64,000 nucleotides of DNA from an uncultured Phycisphaerales bacterium (GTDB lineage Bacteria > Planctomycetota > Phycisphaerae > Tepidisphaerales > Tepidisphaeraceae), in the NCBI GenBank assembly GCA_903871935.1, contig CAIQIQ010000126.1, forward strand, positions 1 to 64,000, given 5' to 3'. Below the pieces are notes generated by a model, which ran no database searches, had not been told where the DNA came from, and saw only the letters and a list, made by a program, of their open reading frames with translations. Positions within the stretch are counted from its first letter, which is position 1; each line of letters begins with the position of its first letter. The translations under genes were made by a program, and so were the position numbers. Positions 7,977-15,533 of the stretch are shown here, piece by piece.

Positions 7977-9068
7977 TCACTTGTTCATCCACTCTTTGAA
8001 CGCACTACACTCCCTCAGCCGCCGTGCAATCTCGGCATAACCATCGGCGAGGGGGTGACTGGCGTCGGCGTATTGTACGCTTTGCAGACCATCCGCACAG
8101 TAGTAAGGTAGCCGCGCGCCCTCCAGCCATGCCTTGGCATCCTTCGCCTGCGCCTCGCCGCGAGCGCGGCTATCGTCAGTCTGCAGGTAAGGGTTGATCG
8201 GCACGAAGAGGACGAAGACGCTCGCGCCCTTCTCGCGCAACAGATCGAGGGTCCGCGTGAACGCCCGCCACTGGTTCGACTCGGATAGCGGCACCCACGC
8301 GAAATCCTGTCCGCCCATCCCGCGCTTCTTCCAGTCCACCGGCTTTGACTGCGGCCCGACGTCAGTGCCGGGCAACGACGTGCCCAAGGCTGTGAGGGGG
8401 CTCTCATAGGGATGTTCAAGGGTCCAGTCGCTAAACGGCATGTTTGCGAAGCAGCTAATATTGATGTGCTTCGCACAAGAGAAGAACTCAATGTGCCGCT
8501 CCGCCTCAACGCTCATGACCTCAGCCAGGTTGGGCTTGTAGCACGCGAAACGCCCCACCACCTGCGGCACCAGCCGCGGATGGTTGAAGCGAAACTCCTG
8601 ATCGCCCTGAAAATCCTGCATCGGAGAGCTCATCCACAACAGATTGAGGTTGATGAGCACCTTTCTGCCCTCCATGCTCGCGCCGTAATAGCGGACCAGC
8701 CCTTCCATCGCGATCGGGTGGATACCGTCAATCGCGATGTTGGCGAAGTCCTCGCCCTCCCGGCCGCTGGAGGCGTTGAGGTAATGCGTCAGCGTCTGGT
8801 TGTTGCCCGCGTACTGACCCCAGATGACCGAATCGCCCAAGGCGAGATACGGATGCTGCTGCGCAGCGCGATCGCACCACTGCCGGTACATCCAGTAGTC
8901 ATTGCTTGTCTCATACGGGAATCGGTAGTCCGTGCCCGCTTCAAAGCGCTGCGCCCTGCTCCATGCGCGAGGGAAAACCAGGAAGATCGCCCCCAGCACC
9001 ACCGCCAGCACTGCCCAGCTTCTTAACGAGAGCCGAAGCGCGTTAGAACTGAAAGTAGATGAAGGCAC
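7977..9068 (-). CDS. SGNH/AlgX-like hydrolase or acetyltransferase partner of MBOAT
   Basis: 363 aa with one N-terminal membrane anchor (SWAVLAVVLGAIFLVF), so it is likely tethered outside the cytoplasmic membrane. SGNH hallmarks are LALGDSVIWGQ (nucleophile Ser about residue 80, block I) and DASHPLADGY near residue 340 (Asp and His of the catalytic set). This architecture is that of AlgX/AlgJ/DltD-like proteins that transfer acyl groups, delivered by an MBOAT, onto a polysaccharide. The start is GTG 9068, preceded by GGAGG at 8 nt; an upstream TTG at 9095 has no such site. It overlaps the MBOAT gene by 26 bp. Substrate unknown; acetyl is most likely by family precedent. Confidence 0.85.
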   Translation of the reverse strand: MPSSTFSSNALRLSLRSWAVLAVVLGAIFLVFPRAWSRAQRFEAGTDYRFPYETSNDYWMYRQWCDRAAQQHPYLALGDSVIWGQYAGNNQTLTHYLNASSGREGEDFANIAIDGIHPIAMEGLVRYYGASMEGRKVLINLNLLWMSSPMQDFQGDQEFRFNHPRLVPQVVGRFACYKPNLAEVMSVEAERHIEFFSCAKHINISCFANMPFSDWTLEHPYESPLTALGTSLPGTDVGPQSKPVDWKKRGMGGQDFAWVPLSESNQWRAFTRTLDLLREKGASVFVLFVPINPYLQTDDSRARGEAQAKDAKAWLEGARLPYYCADGLQSVQYADASHPLADGYAEIARRLRECSAFKEWMNK

Positions 9069-10488
9069 TGCTGCTTCCTCCGGTGAACATGGCAAGATAG
9101 ATGATCATCCCCGCCGCCATCGCCACGCGAACTATCCCCAACTCAAGCACCGGCCGCAGGCGCGATTCGAAGCTGAACTGGTAAGTCCAGACGCCAAGGA
9201 TCATGACAAGCATCGCGATCGGGAACCGCGGATCGCCCCAACCGGTGCTGAAGATGCGCTTTACGATGAGAAAGGCATCGTGCGTACTCTGGGCGCGGAA
9301 GAATATCCAGCAGAATGTCACGAACGCGAAAACCGCCACCTGCTTGGCGATGCGCGGCACACGGTCGCGATAGAAGGCCGTGCCTTCTAGCTCGCGCGTC
9401 AGGGCACGCCCCAGTGCATGCATCGCGCCCCAGATGACAAATCCCCAGGCGGCTCCGTGCCAGATACCGGAGATCAGCATCGTCAGCACCATGTTGCGGT
9501 AGGTGAAGAGCTTGCCGCCGCGATTGCCTCCCAGTGGGAAGTAAACATAATCCTTGAACCACGTCGAGAGGCTGATGTGCCAGCGGTTCCAGAAGTCTCC
9601 GAGGCTGTCGGCGAGGTAGGGATTGTTGAAGTTGAGCATCAGGTCGAAGCCCATCATCTTCGCCACGCCGCGGCCCATGTCGGTGTAGCCGCTGAAGTCG
9701 AAGTATATTTGCCAGCCGAAGGCAACCGTCGCGAGGACTAGCGCGCCGCTGCTATACATGTCCGGCGCGGCATAGACCTTCTCAACGTACTGGGCAAAGT
9801 AGTCGGCCAGCGCCACCTTCTTGAACAGCCCGACAAGGAACAGAGACATGCCATCGCTGATATCGCGGCCGCGTAATGGGGGCTTGTTGGTCAACTGCGG
9901 CAGGAGGTTGCCCGATCGCTCGATGGGCCCGGCGACCAACTGCGGGAAGAAGGAGACGAAGGCGAGGAAGCGCACGAAGCTGCGCTCAATGGGGATGCGG
10001 CGATAATAGGCGTCGATGGTATAGCTCATCGACTGGAAGGTATGAAAGGAAATTCCGATCGGCAGGATGACGGCCGCGAACTGGTGCGCAGCGGGGACGC
10101 CCAGTGCCCCCAATAGCGCGTTGGGATATGCAATAGGGTCGGGCAGTTGCATGGCCACGCCCACCCAGCTCAGAAGCGCATTGAGTTGTTGGGTGATGAA
10201 TCCGGAGTACTTGAAGTACCCGAGAAATCCGAAGTTGCTCACCAGGCTGACGATGAGCCATAGCAGTCGCCGCCGCTGTGTCCGGCTCCTCTCCATGAAG
10301 ATCACCATCAGGTAGTCGATCGCCGATGTGCCGAACAGGAGCAGCAGGTACCACTTATTCCACCAGCCATAGAAGAAGTACGAGGTAAGGAAGAACCAGT
10401 GCACCCAGTACCGAGTCGGCCTCAGAAAGAGGTAGACGACGTAGGTGATGGCGAAGAATATCGCGAAGTCCCATGTGTGAAACAGCAT
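9043..10488 (-). CDS. MBOAT-family membrane O-acyltransferase (AlgI-like)
   Basis: 481 aa, about ten membrane segments, full length for AlgI/PatA-type MBOATs. Diagnostic segments: ILPIGISFHTFQSMSY near 145, FFPQLVAGPI near 180, FDFSGYTDMGRG near 265, LGDFWNRWHISLSTW near 300 and LISGIWHGAAWGF with the invariant His near 345. These enzymes take acyl groups from cytoplasmic donors and pass them to an extracytoplasmic SGNH partner, here the overlapping downstream gene. It is the first gene of a five-gene operon with three unusual secreted proteins. No alginate or other polymer synthase is present in the window, so the acylated polymer cannot be named. Start ATG 10488, with only a weak ribosome binding site. 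Confidence 0.93.
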   Translation of the reverse strand: MLFHTWDFAIFFAITYVVYLFLRPTRYWVHWFFLTSYFFYGWWNKWYLLLLFGTSAIDYLMVIFMERSRTQRRRLLWLIVSLVSNFGFLGYFKYSGFITQQLNALLSWVGVAMQLPDPIAYPNALLGALGVPAAHQFAAVILPIGISFHTFQSMSYTIDAYYRRIPIERSFVRFLAFVSFFPQLVAGPIERSGNLLPQLTNKPPLRGRDISDGMSLFLVGLFKKVALADYFAQYVEKVYAAPDMYSSGALVLATVAFGWQIYFDFSGYTDMGRGVAKMMGFDLMLNFNNPYLADSLGDFWNRWHISLSTWFKDYVYFPLGGNRGGKLFTYRNMVLTMLISGIWHGAAWGFVIWGAMHALGRALTRELEGTAFYRDRVPRIAKQVAVFAFVTFCWIFFRAQSTHDAFLIVKRIFSTGWGDPRFPIAMLVMILGVWTYQFSFESRLRPVLELGIVRVAMAAGMIIYLAMFTGGSSSAFIYFQF

Positions 10489-10537
10489 GTCCGCCGCGCC
10501 CTCTTCGAGCCTTTCATAATCATGTCAATCGGTAGTT

Positions 10538-10561
10538 TCCGCCACAGTCCAGTGTGGCGGA
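10538..10561 (-). terminator. Hairpin downstream of the reductase gene
   Basis: A 9-bp perfect stem TCCGCCACA/TGTGGCGGA with a 6-nt loop lies in the 140 bp gap between the reductase (stop 10629) and the MBOAT start. There is no U-tract, so it may be a terminator or a regulatory hairpin in the operon leader. Confidence 0.4.
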
Positions 10562-10628
10562 CTGTACGCCTGCCACGCAGCACGTCAAGCGCCATCGGAT
10601 ACGGACCGTATCTGCTCGCCAGGCTCAT

Positions 10629-11513
10629 CTACTGACGGCGCCCGGTGCGGCGGCGGATCTCGCGAATGACGGCAGCGTTGTCGAGATCACCATCGCCGGC
10701 GGCGATAGCGCTGTCGAGTACCTTCAGGTGGGTAACGGTCAGGGGGAGATCCAGACCGAGCTGGTCGGCGTACTCAAGGACCAGAGCGACATCTTTGCGA
10801 TGCTGGGAGAGCCGGGCGTCAGTGCGAAAGTCATTGTCGACCATTTTGTCGCCCTTGCCTTCCATGATCCGCGAATAGGCGTAGGACTGCTTGAGCAACT
10901 CCAGGGCAGCCCGCGGCTCGAGCCCGAGTTGCTCGGCGAAGACCAGCCCCTCGGCCAGGGCCAGGCGATTCAGGCCCAGAATGAGATTGACCGTCAACTT
11001 CGACTTGGCGCCGCTGCCGGAAGGGCCGGCGTAGACCATCCGGTCGGTCAGGGCCTCCAATAGTGGCCGGCAGGCATCGAAGTCCTCCTTGCGGCCGCCG
11101 ACCATGAACAGGCCCTGCCGCTGGCGGATCTCTCGGCTGGAGCCGGAGATCGTGGAATCGAGATAACGGACGTTGCGATCGCCCAGTCGCTTCGCAAGGG
11201 CGGCCGATTCTTCAGGGTCGCCGGTGGTGGTGTCGATGATGTATGCCGGAGGAGGGGCCGCCTCCAACAGGCCACCGGGGCCCTCGACGACTTCGCGGAC
11301 GATGGAGGTGGTCATCAGGGACAAAAGTATGTGTCGACATTGTCTCGCGACGTCGGCGGGTCCGGATGCGGCCGTGCCACCGAGTTCTTCGAGATGCCTG
11401 CACTTGGCTGGATCGATGTCGTAGCCGACGACTTGCCAGCCGGAGGCAAGCAGCTTTTCTGCGAGGGCCGTACCAACCAAACCGATGCCAATGAGGCCAA
11501 CTTGATGGTTCAT
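10629..11513 (-). CDS. 3-hydroxyisobutyrate-dehydrogenase-family NAD(P)-dependent oxidoreductase
   Basis: 294 aa, the usual length of the beta-hydroxyacid dehydrogenase family. An N-terminal Rossmann fold begins at once with VGLIGIGLVGTALAEKL; residues 95-130 hold LDSTISGSS, corresponding to the substrate-binding loop, and the GSGAKSKLTVN block near residue 170 holds the catalytic Lys and Asn. The all-alpha C-terminal domain follows. I start it at ATG 11513, so that the nucleotide-binding motif falls near the N-terminus; a GTG at 11564 overlapping the upstream stop would add 17 unsupported residues. Members reduce or oxidise short beta-hydroxyacids (tartronate semialdehyde, succinic semialdehyde, hydroxyisobutyrate); the actual substrate is not clear. 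Probably co-transcribed with the lipoprotein upstream. Confidence 0.88.
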   Translation of the reverse strand: MNHQVGLIGIGLVGTALAEKLLASGWQVVGYDIDPAKCRHLEELGGTAASGPADVARQCRHILLSLMTTSIVREVVEGPGGLLEAAPPPAYIIDTTTGDPEESAALAKRLGDRNVRYLDSTISGSSREIRQRQGLFMVGGRKEDFDACRPLLEALTDRMVYAGPSGSGAKSKLTVNLILGLNRLALAEGLVFAEQLGLEPRAALELLKQSYAYSRIMEGKGDKMVDNDFRTDARLSQHRKDVALVLEYADQLGLDLPLTVTHLKVLDSAIAAGDGDLDNAAVIREIRRRTGRRQ

Positions 11514-11560
11514 GGCACTATTCTCGTGATGTGGGTCTGGCACGCAACATGGCGCCGGCA

Positions 11561-12115
11561 TCACGGCTTCGCGGCGACGGTTGCATCGCGAGCATGCAAG
11601 GCCGCTACCAGTTCCTGATCGTTGACAGGCGCAGCTCGCTCCGTTGAGGCGTAGACGACCCAGCCTGTGAAACCGTGCGTCCAGAGGATGCCCCTCATCC
11701 GGTACAGAGGCATATCCGCGACAAACTGTACGCCACCGGAGGCCGCGTGCGCTTCACTGCTGATCAGCCGCGTTGTGCCCTGCTGGTGACCTGTTTCGGC
11801 TATGAAACCGGGTAGCGCCAGCCCGGGACCAACCGGCAGAGGAAGACCAAAACGAACGATGCCATAGGCTGTGGCTCGCGTTGGCGAGACCCAGACCTGG
11901 CGCGTGGAACTGTCATCGCGCTCGATAGGTTTGGGCTTCCAGCCAGACGGTGGTTGCGGGGTCAGCCCAAATGTATCGGCCGCCATTGTGTCGTCGCTGA
12001 TTGAGGTAGTCGGCAGCGTTGTCGGGCTGGAGGAAGCCGCGCGAGGATGTGAAATGGAGCGATGTGCACATCCCGAAACGCACACAGTGAAGATGATCCA
12101 CCAACGCAGCAGCAT
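11561..12115 (-). CDS. Hypothetical lipoprotein, 184 aa
   Basis: A hydrophobic N-terminus ending in VCVSGCAHRS is a good type II signal peptide with lipobox, so the protein is probably lipid-anchored. A Ser/Thr/Pro linker (about residues 25-45) precedes a compact domain containing FGLTPQPPSGWKPK and a C-terminal WTHGFTGWVVYAS strand. No known family is recognised. ATG 12115 is preferred over GTG 12124; there is no clear ribosome binding site. A good promoter lies upstream (12138-12166), divergent from the large plus-strand operon, so this gene and the reductase probably form a two-gene unit. Function unknown. Confidence 0.7.
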   Translation of the reverse strand: MLLRWWIIFTVCVSGCAHRSISHPRAASSSPTTLPTTSISDDTMAADTFGLTPQPPSGWKPKPIERDDSSTRQVWVSPTRATAYGIVRFGLPLPVGPGLALPGFIAETGHQQGTTRLISSEAHAASGGVQFVADMPLYRMRGILWTHGFTGWVVYASTERAAPVNDQELVAALHARDATVAAKP

Positions 12116-12137
12116 AATCAGCACAATCCGCGCTCAG

Positions 12138-12166
12138 ATGATATGCGTGCCCATGGGTGTGTCCAA
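12138..12166 (-). promoter_or_regulatory. Predicted sigma70-type promoter for the lipoprotein gene
   Basis: TTGGAC (12161-12166) and TATCAT (12138-12143) on the minus strand, separated by 17 bp. It is arranged back to back with the promoter of the 12208 operon. Confidence 0.45.
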
Positions 12167-12167
12167 C

Positions 12168-12196
12168 TTGCCCGTCCCCGGTGCGCCATCTATAGT
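12168..12196 (+). promoter_or_regulatory. Predicted sigma70-type promoter of the 12.2-22.3 kb operon
   Basis: TTGCCC (12168-12173), a 17-bp spacer and TATAGT (12191-12196). The ATG at 12208 is only 11 nt past the -10 box and has no Shine-Dalgarno, so the message would start almost at the start codon. Confidence 0.5.
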
Positions 12197-12207
12197 GAGC
12201 ACCACGC

Positions 12208-13710
12208 ATGCTTCACAACGGGGATCGAACAGTCTTGCTAACCGGTGCGACGGGCGCATTGGGAGCCTGGATGGCGGCCAAGGCACTGCGCTCAGGCATG
12301 CATGTCCATGCTCTGGCGCGAAGCACTGCAGAAGGATCAGCGCAGGAAAGAGTACGGCGAGCTGTTCTGGAAGCCCAGGCGGAAACGCTCCAGGGTCTCA
12401 CGGTCATCGAGGGTGACATCACTGAGGACGGGTTGGGAATTGATTCTGGTTTGCTCCCCTCTCGCATCGGGTTCATCCTCCACTGCGCCGCATGCGTTGA
12501 GTTTGCCCCTGAAGCCAGGCAACTCAATCAGCGGGTGAATGTCGAGGGGGTGAACCGTGTGTTGCGTCTTGCGAAAGCGCACCGCGCGCCGCTGGTGCAT
12601 GTCTCGACCGCCTATGTGGCCGGCCTGCGCCAGGGCCCGTGCATGGAGGAGGAGTTGGAGGAAGGCCAGGCGCACCGGAACGCCTACGAGCAGAGTAAAG
12701 TGTCCGGGGAAAAGCTGGTCCGCGAATGGGCCATCTCCACCGGCATACCCGCCATGATCCTTCGACCGGCCATTGTGACTGGGGACAGCCGCAAAGGCAT
12801 CGCGATCCGGTTCAACACCATCTACGAGATGCTGCGTGCATTTGACCTGTTGGGTCCGGCCATTGGCGATCAGGAAATCCGCATCGTCGGCAATCCCCTG
12901 ACAACCAAGAACCTGGTTCCGGTCGACTATGTCGCGGATCTGGCATGGGAACTGATCACGGCGGGCAGATCCGGCACCTATCACCTGACGCATCCCCGGC
13001 CGCTATCTCTGTGCGATCTCAAGAAGGTATTCGAGGAGCTCTTTGGATCGAATGGTGTGCGTTTTGTCACCGACGATGAGCTCAAATGTGCAGCGCCAAC
13101 CCGCGCCGAGCGCATCTGCCACCGCGCCATGGCAGGTTACCGGTCCTATCTGAATGCGCCGGAGTCTGTTTTCGATCGTCGCAATCTGGATGATACGCTC
13201 GGCGACCGGCTGCCGCGCGCACCAGAAGTGGATGTGGCCTACTTCCGCCGCATCCTTGAATACGCCAGATCGAGGCAATGGCGCGGCGTGTGCGAGTCTG
13301 CGCCGGCTGCCGCCCCGCATCCACAGCGGCATGCTGGTCCGGTACGGGAATACTTCGAGAAGTTCCTTGAGGAAAAGCTCGACCGCGCCCTTCTGCCTGA
13401 TGTGCGGCGTCTAAGTGGCCGGCTATGCATTAATGTGACCGGAGGAACGCCATCCCGCTGGTCCGTGCACGTGCAGGATGGAGTGCTGCGCGAGGTCAAA
13501 CTCAATGGAGATCACGGGCAGTGTTTGTTCCATGTCGGCGAGAGCGTGTTTATGCAGATCGTGAGCGGCACGTTGTCTCCGCAGCAGGCATTCTTGAGCC
13601 GGCGAGCCGAGATCGATGGTGATATGGAACTGGCCCTTCGCTTTATTACGGTGATGGCACAGTTTTTCCGCAGGTTCCCCTATGTGCCCGCTGATTCATC
13701 GCATGCATGA
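12208..13710 (+). CDS. Thioester-reductase-like SDR fused to an SCP2 lipid-binding domain
   Basis: 500 aa. Residues 1-350 are an extended SDR/thioester-reductase (male-sterility/NAD_binding_4) domain: VLLTGATGALGAW at 9-21 binds NADP, Ser-Thr at 133-134 (VHVSTAYVAG) and Tyr160/Lys164 (AYEQSK) form the catalytic set, and ILRPAIVTGDSRKG follows. Residues about 375-495 match the SCP2 sterol-carrier fold (LSGRLCINVTGG, a central beta-sheet, then VGESVFMQIVSGTLSPQQAF and AEIDGDMELAL). Enzymes with the first domain reduce activated acyl groups to aldehyde or alcohol; SCP2 binds fatty acyl chains or sterols. This fusion suggests reduction of a lipid acyl substrate held by its own carrier domain. First gene of a seven-gene operon; 29 bp separate it from the adenylating-enzyme gene. 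The fold is firm, the substrate is inference. Confidence 0.85.
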   Translation: MLHNGDRTVLLTGATGALGAWMAAKALRSGMHVHALARSTAEGSAQERVRRAVLEAQAETLQGLTVIEGDITEDGLGIDSGLLPSRIGFILHCAACVEFAPEARQLNQRVNVEGVNRVLRLAKAHRAPLVHVSTAYVAGLRQGPCMEEELEEGQAHRNAYEQSKVSGEKLVREWAISTGIPAMILRPAIVTGDSRKGIAIRFNTIYEMLRAFDLLGPAIGDQEIRIVGNPLTTKNLVPVDYVADLAWELITAGRSGTYHLTHPRPLSLCDLKKVFEELFGSNGVRFVTDDELKCAAPTRAERICHRAMAGYRSYLNAPESVFDRRNLDDTLGDRLPRAPEVDVAYFRRILEYARSRQWRGVCESAPAAAPHPQRHAGPVREYFEKFLEEKLDRALLPDVRRLSGRLCINVTGGTPSRWSVHVQDGVLREVKLNGDHGQCLFHVGESVFMQIVSGTLSPQQAFLSRRAEIDGDMELALRFITVMAQFFRRFPYVPADSSHA

Positions 13711-13739
13711 TCGCCGCGTGAGCGTGGATTTTTGCGACT

Positions 13740-14843
13740 ATGGGAATAACTCTGAACAAGCCAACCGGTATCGAAGACGTCAATGATCGCCTGCAGCGCA
13801 TCTTGAGTATCCATCTGGACCCGTCCGGCGGTTCGCTCTACTGGCTTGAGCGGCAGCGCGCACTTGGGTTGGATCTGCAGCGCGAGATTCGCAGCGTACG
13901 CGACCTGCATCTGCTTGGACCGATGGATGAGCAGGCCCTCGCCCAGCGCCCGATCGAAGACTTTGTGCCTCGGTCTCTGCATCATACCCGAAGCGCCTGG
14001 GTCACATCGCAGACGGCCGGCACTTTGGGGGCTCCAAAGCATGCCGTGCATCGGCAGGATGAGTTCGAGGCGGCATTCGTGACGCCGTTTACGCAAGCCG
14101 CGGCCATGGTCGCCTTTCCACGGGAAGCAAACTGGCTGTTTGTCGGTCCCAGCGGGCCCCACATCATCGGCAAGGCCGCGCGGGCCTGCGCTGCGGCCAT
14201 GGGGTCGGCCGATCCCTTCACTCTCGACCTGGACCCGCGCTGGGCAAAGAAGCTTCCACGCGGGTCCTTCGCCTGGGAACGCTATGTCGCGCACATCCAG
14301 GAGCAGGCGATGACGATCCTCGACTCGCAGAGGATCGGGGTATTATTCTCGACTCCAGTCGTGCTCGAAAACCTGGGACTGGCCATGTCGGCAGCACAGC
14401 GCGAGGCGATCCTTGGCCTTCACCTGGGAGGCATTTCCGTGTCGGCGAGCCAGCGGACACTCTTTGTGCAGATGTTCCCCCGCGCGGTTATCCTCTCTGG
14501 CTATGGCAACAGCCTGTTCGGGGTGATGCCGGAACTCGCGTGGTCGGCCCAGACGGGGTTTGATTACTTCCCGCACTCCACGCGCCTGATCCTTCGTGTT
14601 ATTCCGCTGGACGCAGGGCCTCGACACGAGCTGAGGGAAGATGCGCCCTCAGGTGAGCGAGGACAGGTGGTTGTGACACGTCTCGACGAACTGCAAATGA
14701 TTGTCAACATGATCGAACGAGATTCCGCCATCCTCATCAGACCACCGGAATCCTCCGCCACGGCAGGATTTGTCCTCAATGGCTTGAGGGAACCTCAGCC
14801 GATCATGAACCAGGTGATGCGCCCCACTACAGGACTCTACTAA
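13740..14843 (+). CDS. Short PaaK-like AMP-forming acyl-ligase homologue
   Basis: 367 aa. The adenylating signature is WVTSQTAGTLGAPKHAV at residues 87-103, equivalent to the SSGTTGxPK phosphate loop of phenylacetate-CoA-ligase (PaaK)-type enzymes. Later blocks GVLFSTPVVLENL, GGISVSASQR and VILSGYGNSLFGVMPE match the adenine-binding and YGxTE regions. The protein is about 60-80 residues shorter than typical PaaK (~430 aa) and I do not see the usual C-terminal lid with its catalytic Lys, so it may adenylate without thioesterification or act with another protein. Its stop is followed directly by the next ATG (TAAATG). With the upstream reductase it resembles a split carboxylate reductase: activation, then reduction. 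Substrate unknown. Confidence 0.75.
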   Translation: MGITLNKPTGIEDVNDRLQRILSIHLDPSGGSLYWLERQRALGLDLQREIRSVRDLHLLGPMDEQALAQRPIEDFVPRSLHHTRSAWVTSQTAGTLGAPKHAVHRQDEFEAAFVTPFTQAAAMVAFPREANWLFVGPSGPHIIGKAARACAAAMGSADPFTLDLDPRWAKKLPRGSFAWERYVAHIQEQAMTILDSQRIGVLFSTPVVLENLGLAMSAAQREAILGLHLGGISVSASQRTLFVQMFPRAVILSGYGNSLFGVMPELAWSAQTGFDYFPHSTRLILRVIPLDAGPRHELREDAPSGERGQVVVTRLDELQMIVNMIERDSAILIRPPESSATAGFVLNGLREPQPIMNQVMRPTTGLY

Positions 14844-15533
14844 ATGGTTTGCCCCGCGATCATCCAGGAGCGCATTCGTCTCGGCGACCACGGCCGCCTT
14901 TCTGGCATGCTTGCGTATCCGGCCCAGGGCATGCCTGAGCGGGCGGCACTGATCTGTCCACCACACCCGAACTTCGCTGGCGACATGACCAACAACGTTG
15001 TCACCGCGGTTGCCGATGCCCTGTCGCACAACATGTTGACTCTGCGTTTTGACTATCGCGGAGTGGGCGAAAGTCGCATCTGCCTGGAAGCCGGTGATTC
15101 GGCCCTCGACTACTGGGATCGCGTGGAATCGCAGCAGGATTACGGCGGCGCGCTGGCAGATGCCGCCGATGCGGCGGACGTGCTGGAGGAAATGTCCCAA
15201 AGCATGCCGATCCTGGCCCTGGGCTATTCCTTCGGGGCGTTCACCGCCCTGCAGACCGCGTGTGCACGTGAGCGGATCCTCGCCACCGTGGGCATTGCCG
15301 CGCCATTCAAGCGCATCTGCTTCGACTTTCTCGCCGCCTGCACCTGGCCCTGCCTCCTGATCAGCGGTGATCAGGATTTCGTGTATGATCCGTCAGTCAC
15401 ACAGCGCCTGGCTCAAGATGTCGGGGAACGTCTGACAATCGACTTGCTAAGCGCGCAGGATCACTTTTTCCGGGGCTCGGAAAGCATGCTCGCAGAGCGT
15501 ATCCTGCGGTTCATTAGTACCGTACCATCATGA
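14844..15533 (+). CDS. Alpha/beta hydrolase
   Basis: 229 aa, a minimal alpha/beta-hydrolase fold. The oxyanion strand region is AALICPPHPNFAGDM near residue 35, the LRFDYRGVGES motif lies at 67-77, and the nucleophile elbow is LGYSFGAF with Ser129. The acid is Asp176 or Asp178 in LLISGDQDFVYD and the His is His207 in AQDHFFRG. It belongs with the small cytosolic hydrolases often found in lipid or exopolysaccharide gene clusters. In this operon a thioesterase or esterase role on the activated acyl intermediate is plausible. The ATG abuts the preceding stop, and the 3' end overlaps the U32 gene by 4 bp, so three consecutive genes are translationally coupled. Confidence 0.85.
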   Translation: MVCPAIIQERIRLGDHGRLSGMLAYPAQGMPERAALICPPHPNFAGDMTNNVVTAVADALSHNMLTLRFDYRGVGESRICLEAGDSALDYWDRVESQQDYGGALADAADAADVLEEMSQSMPILALGYSFGAFTALQTACARERILATVGIAAPFKRICFDFLAACTWPCLLISGDQDFVYDPSVTQRLAQDVGERLTIDLLSAQDHFFRGSESMLAERILRFISTVPS

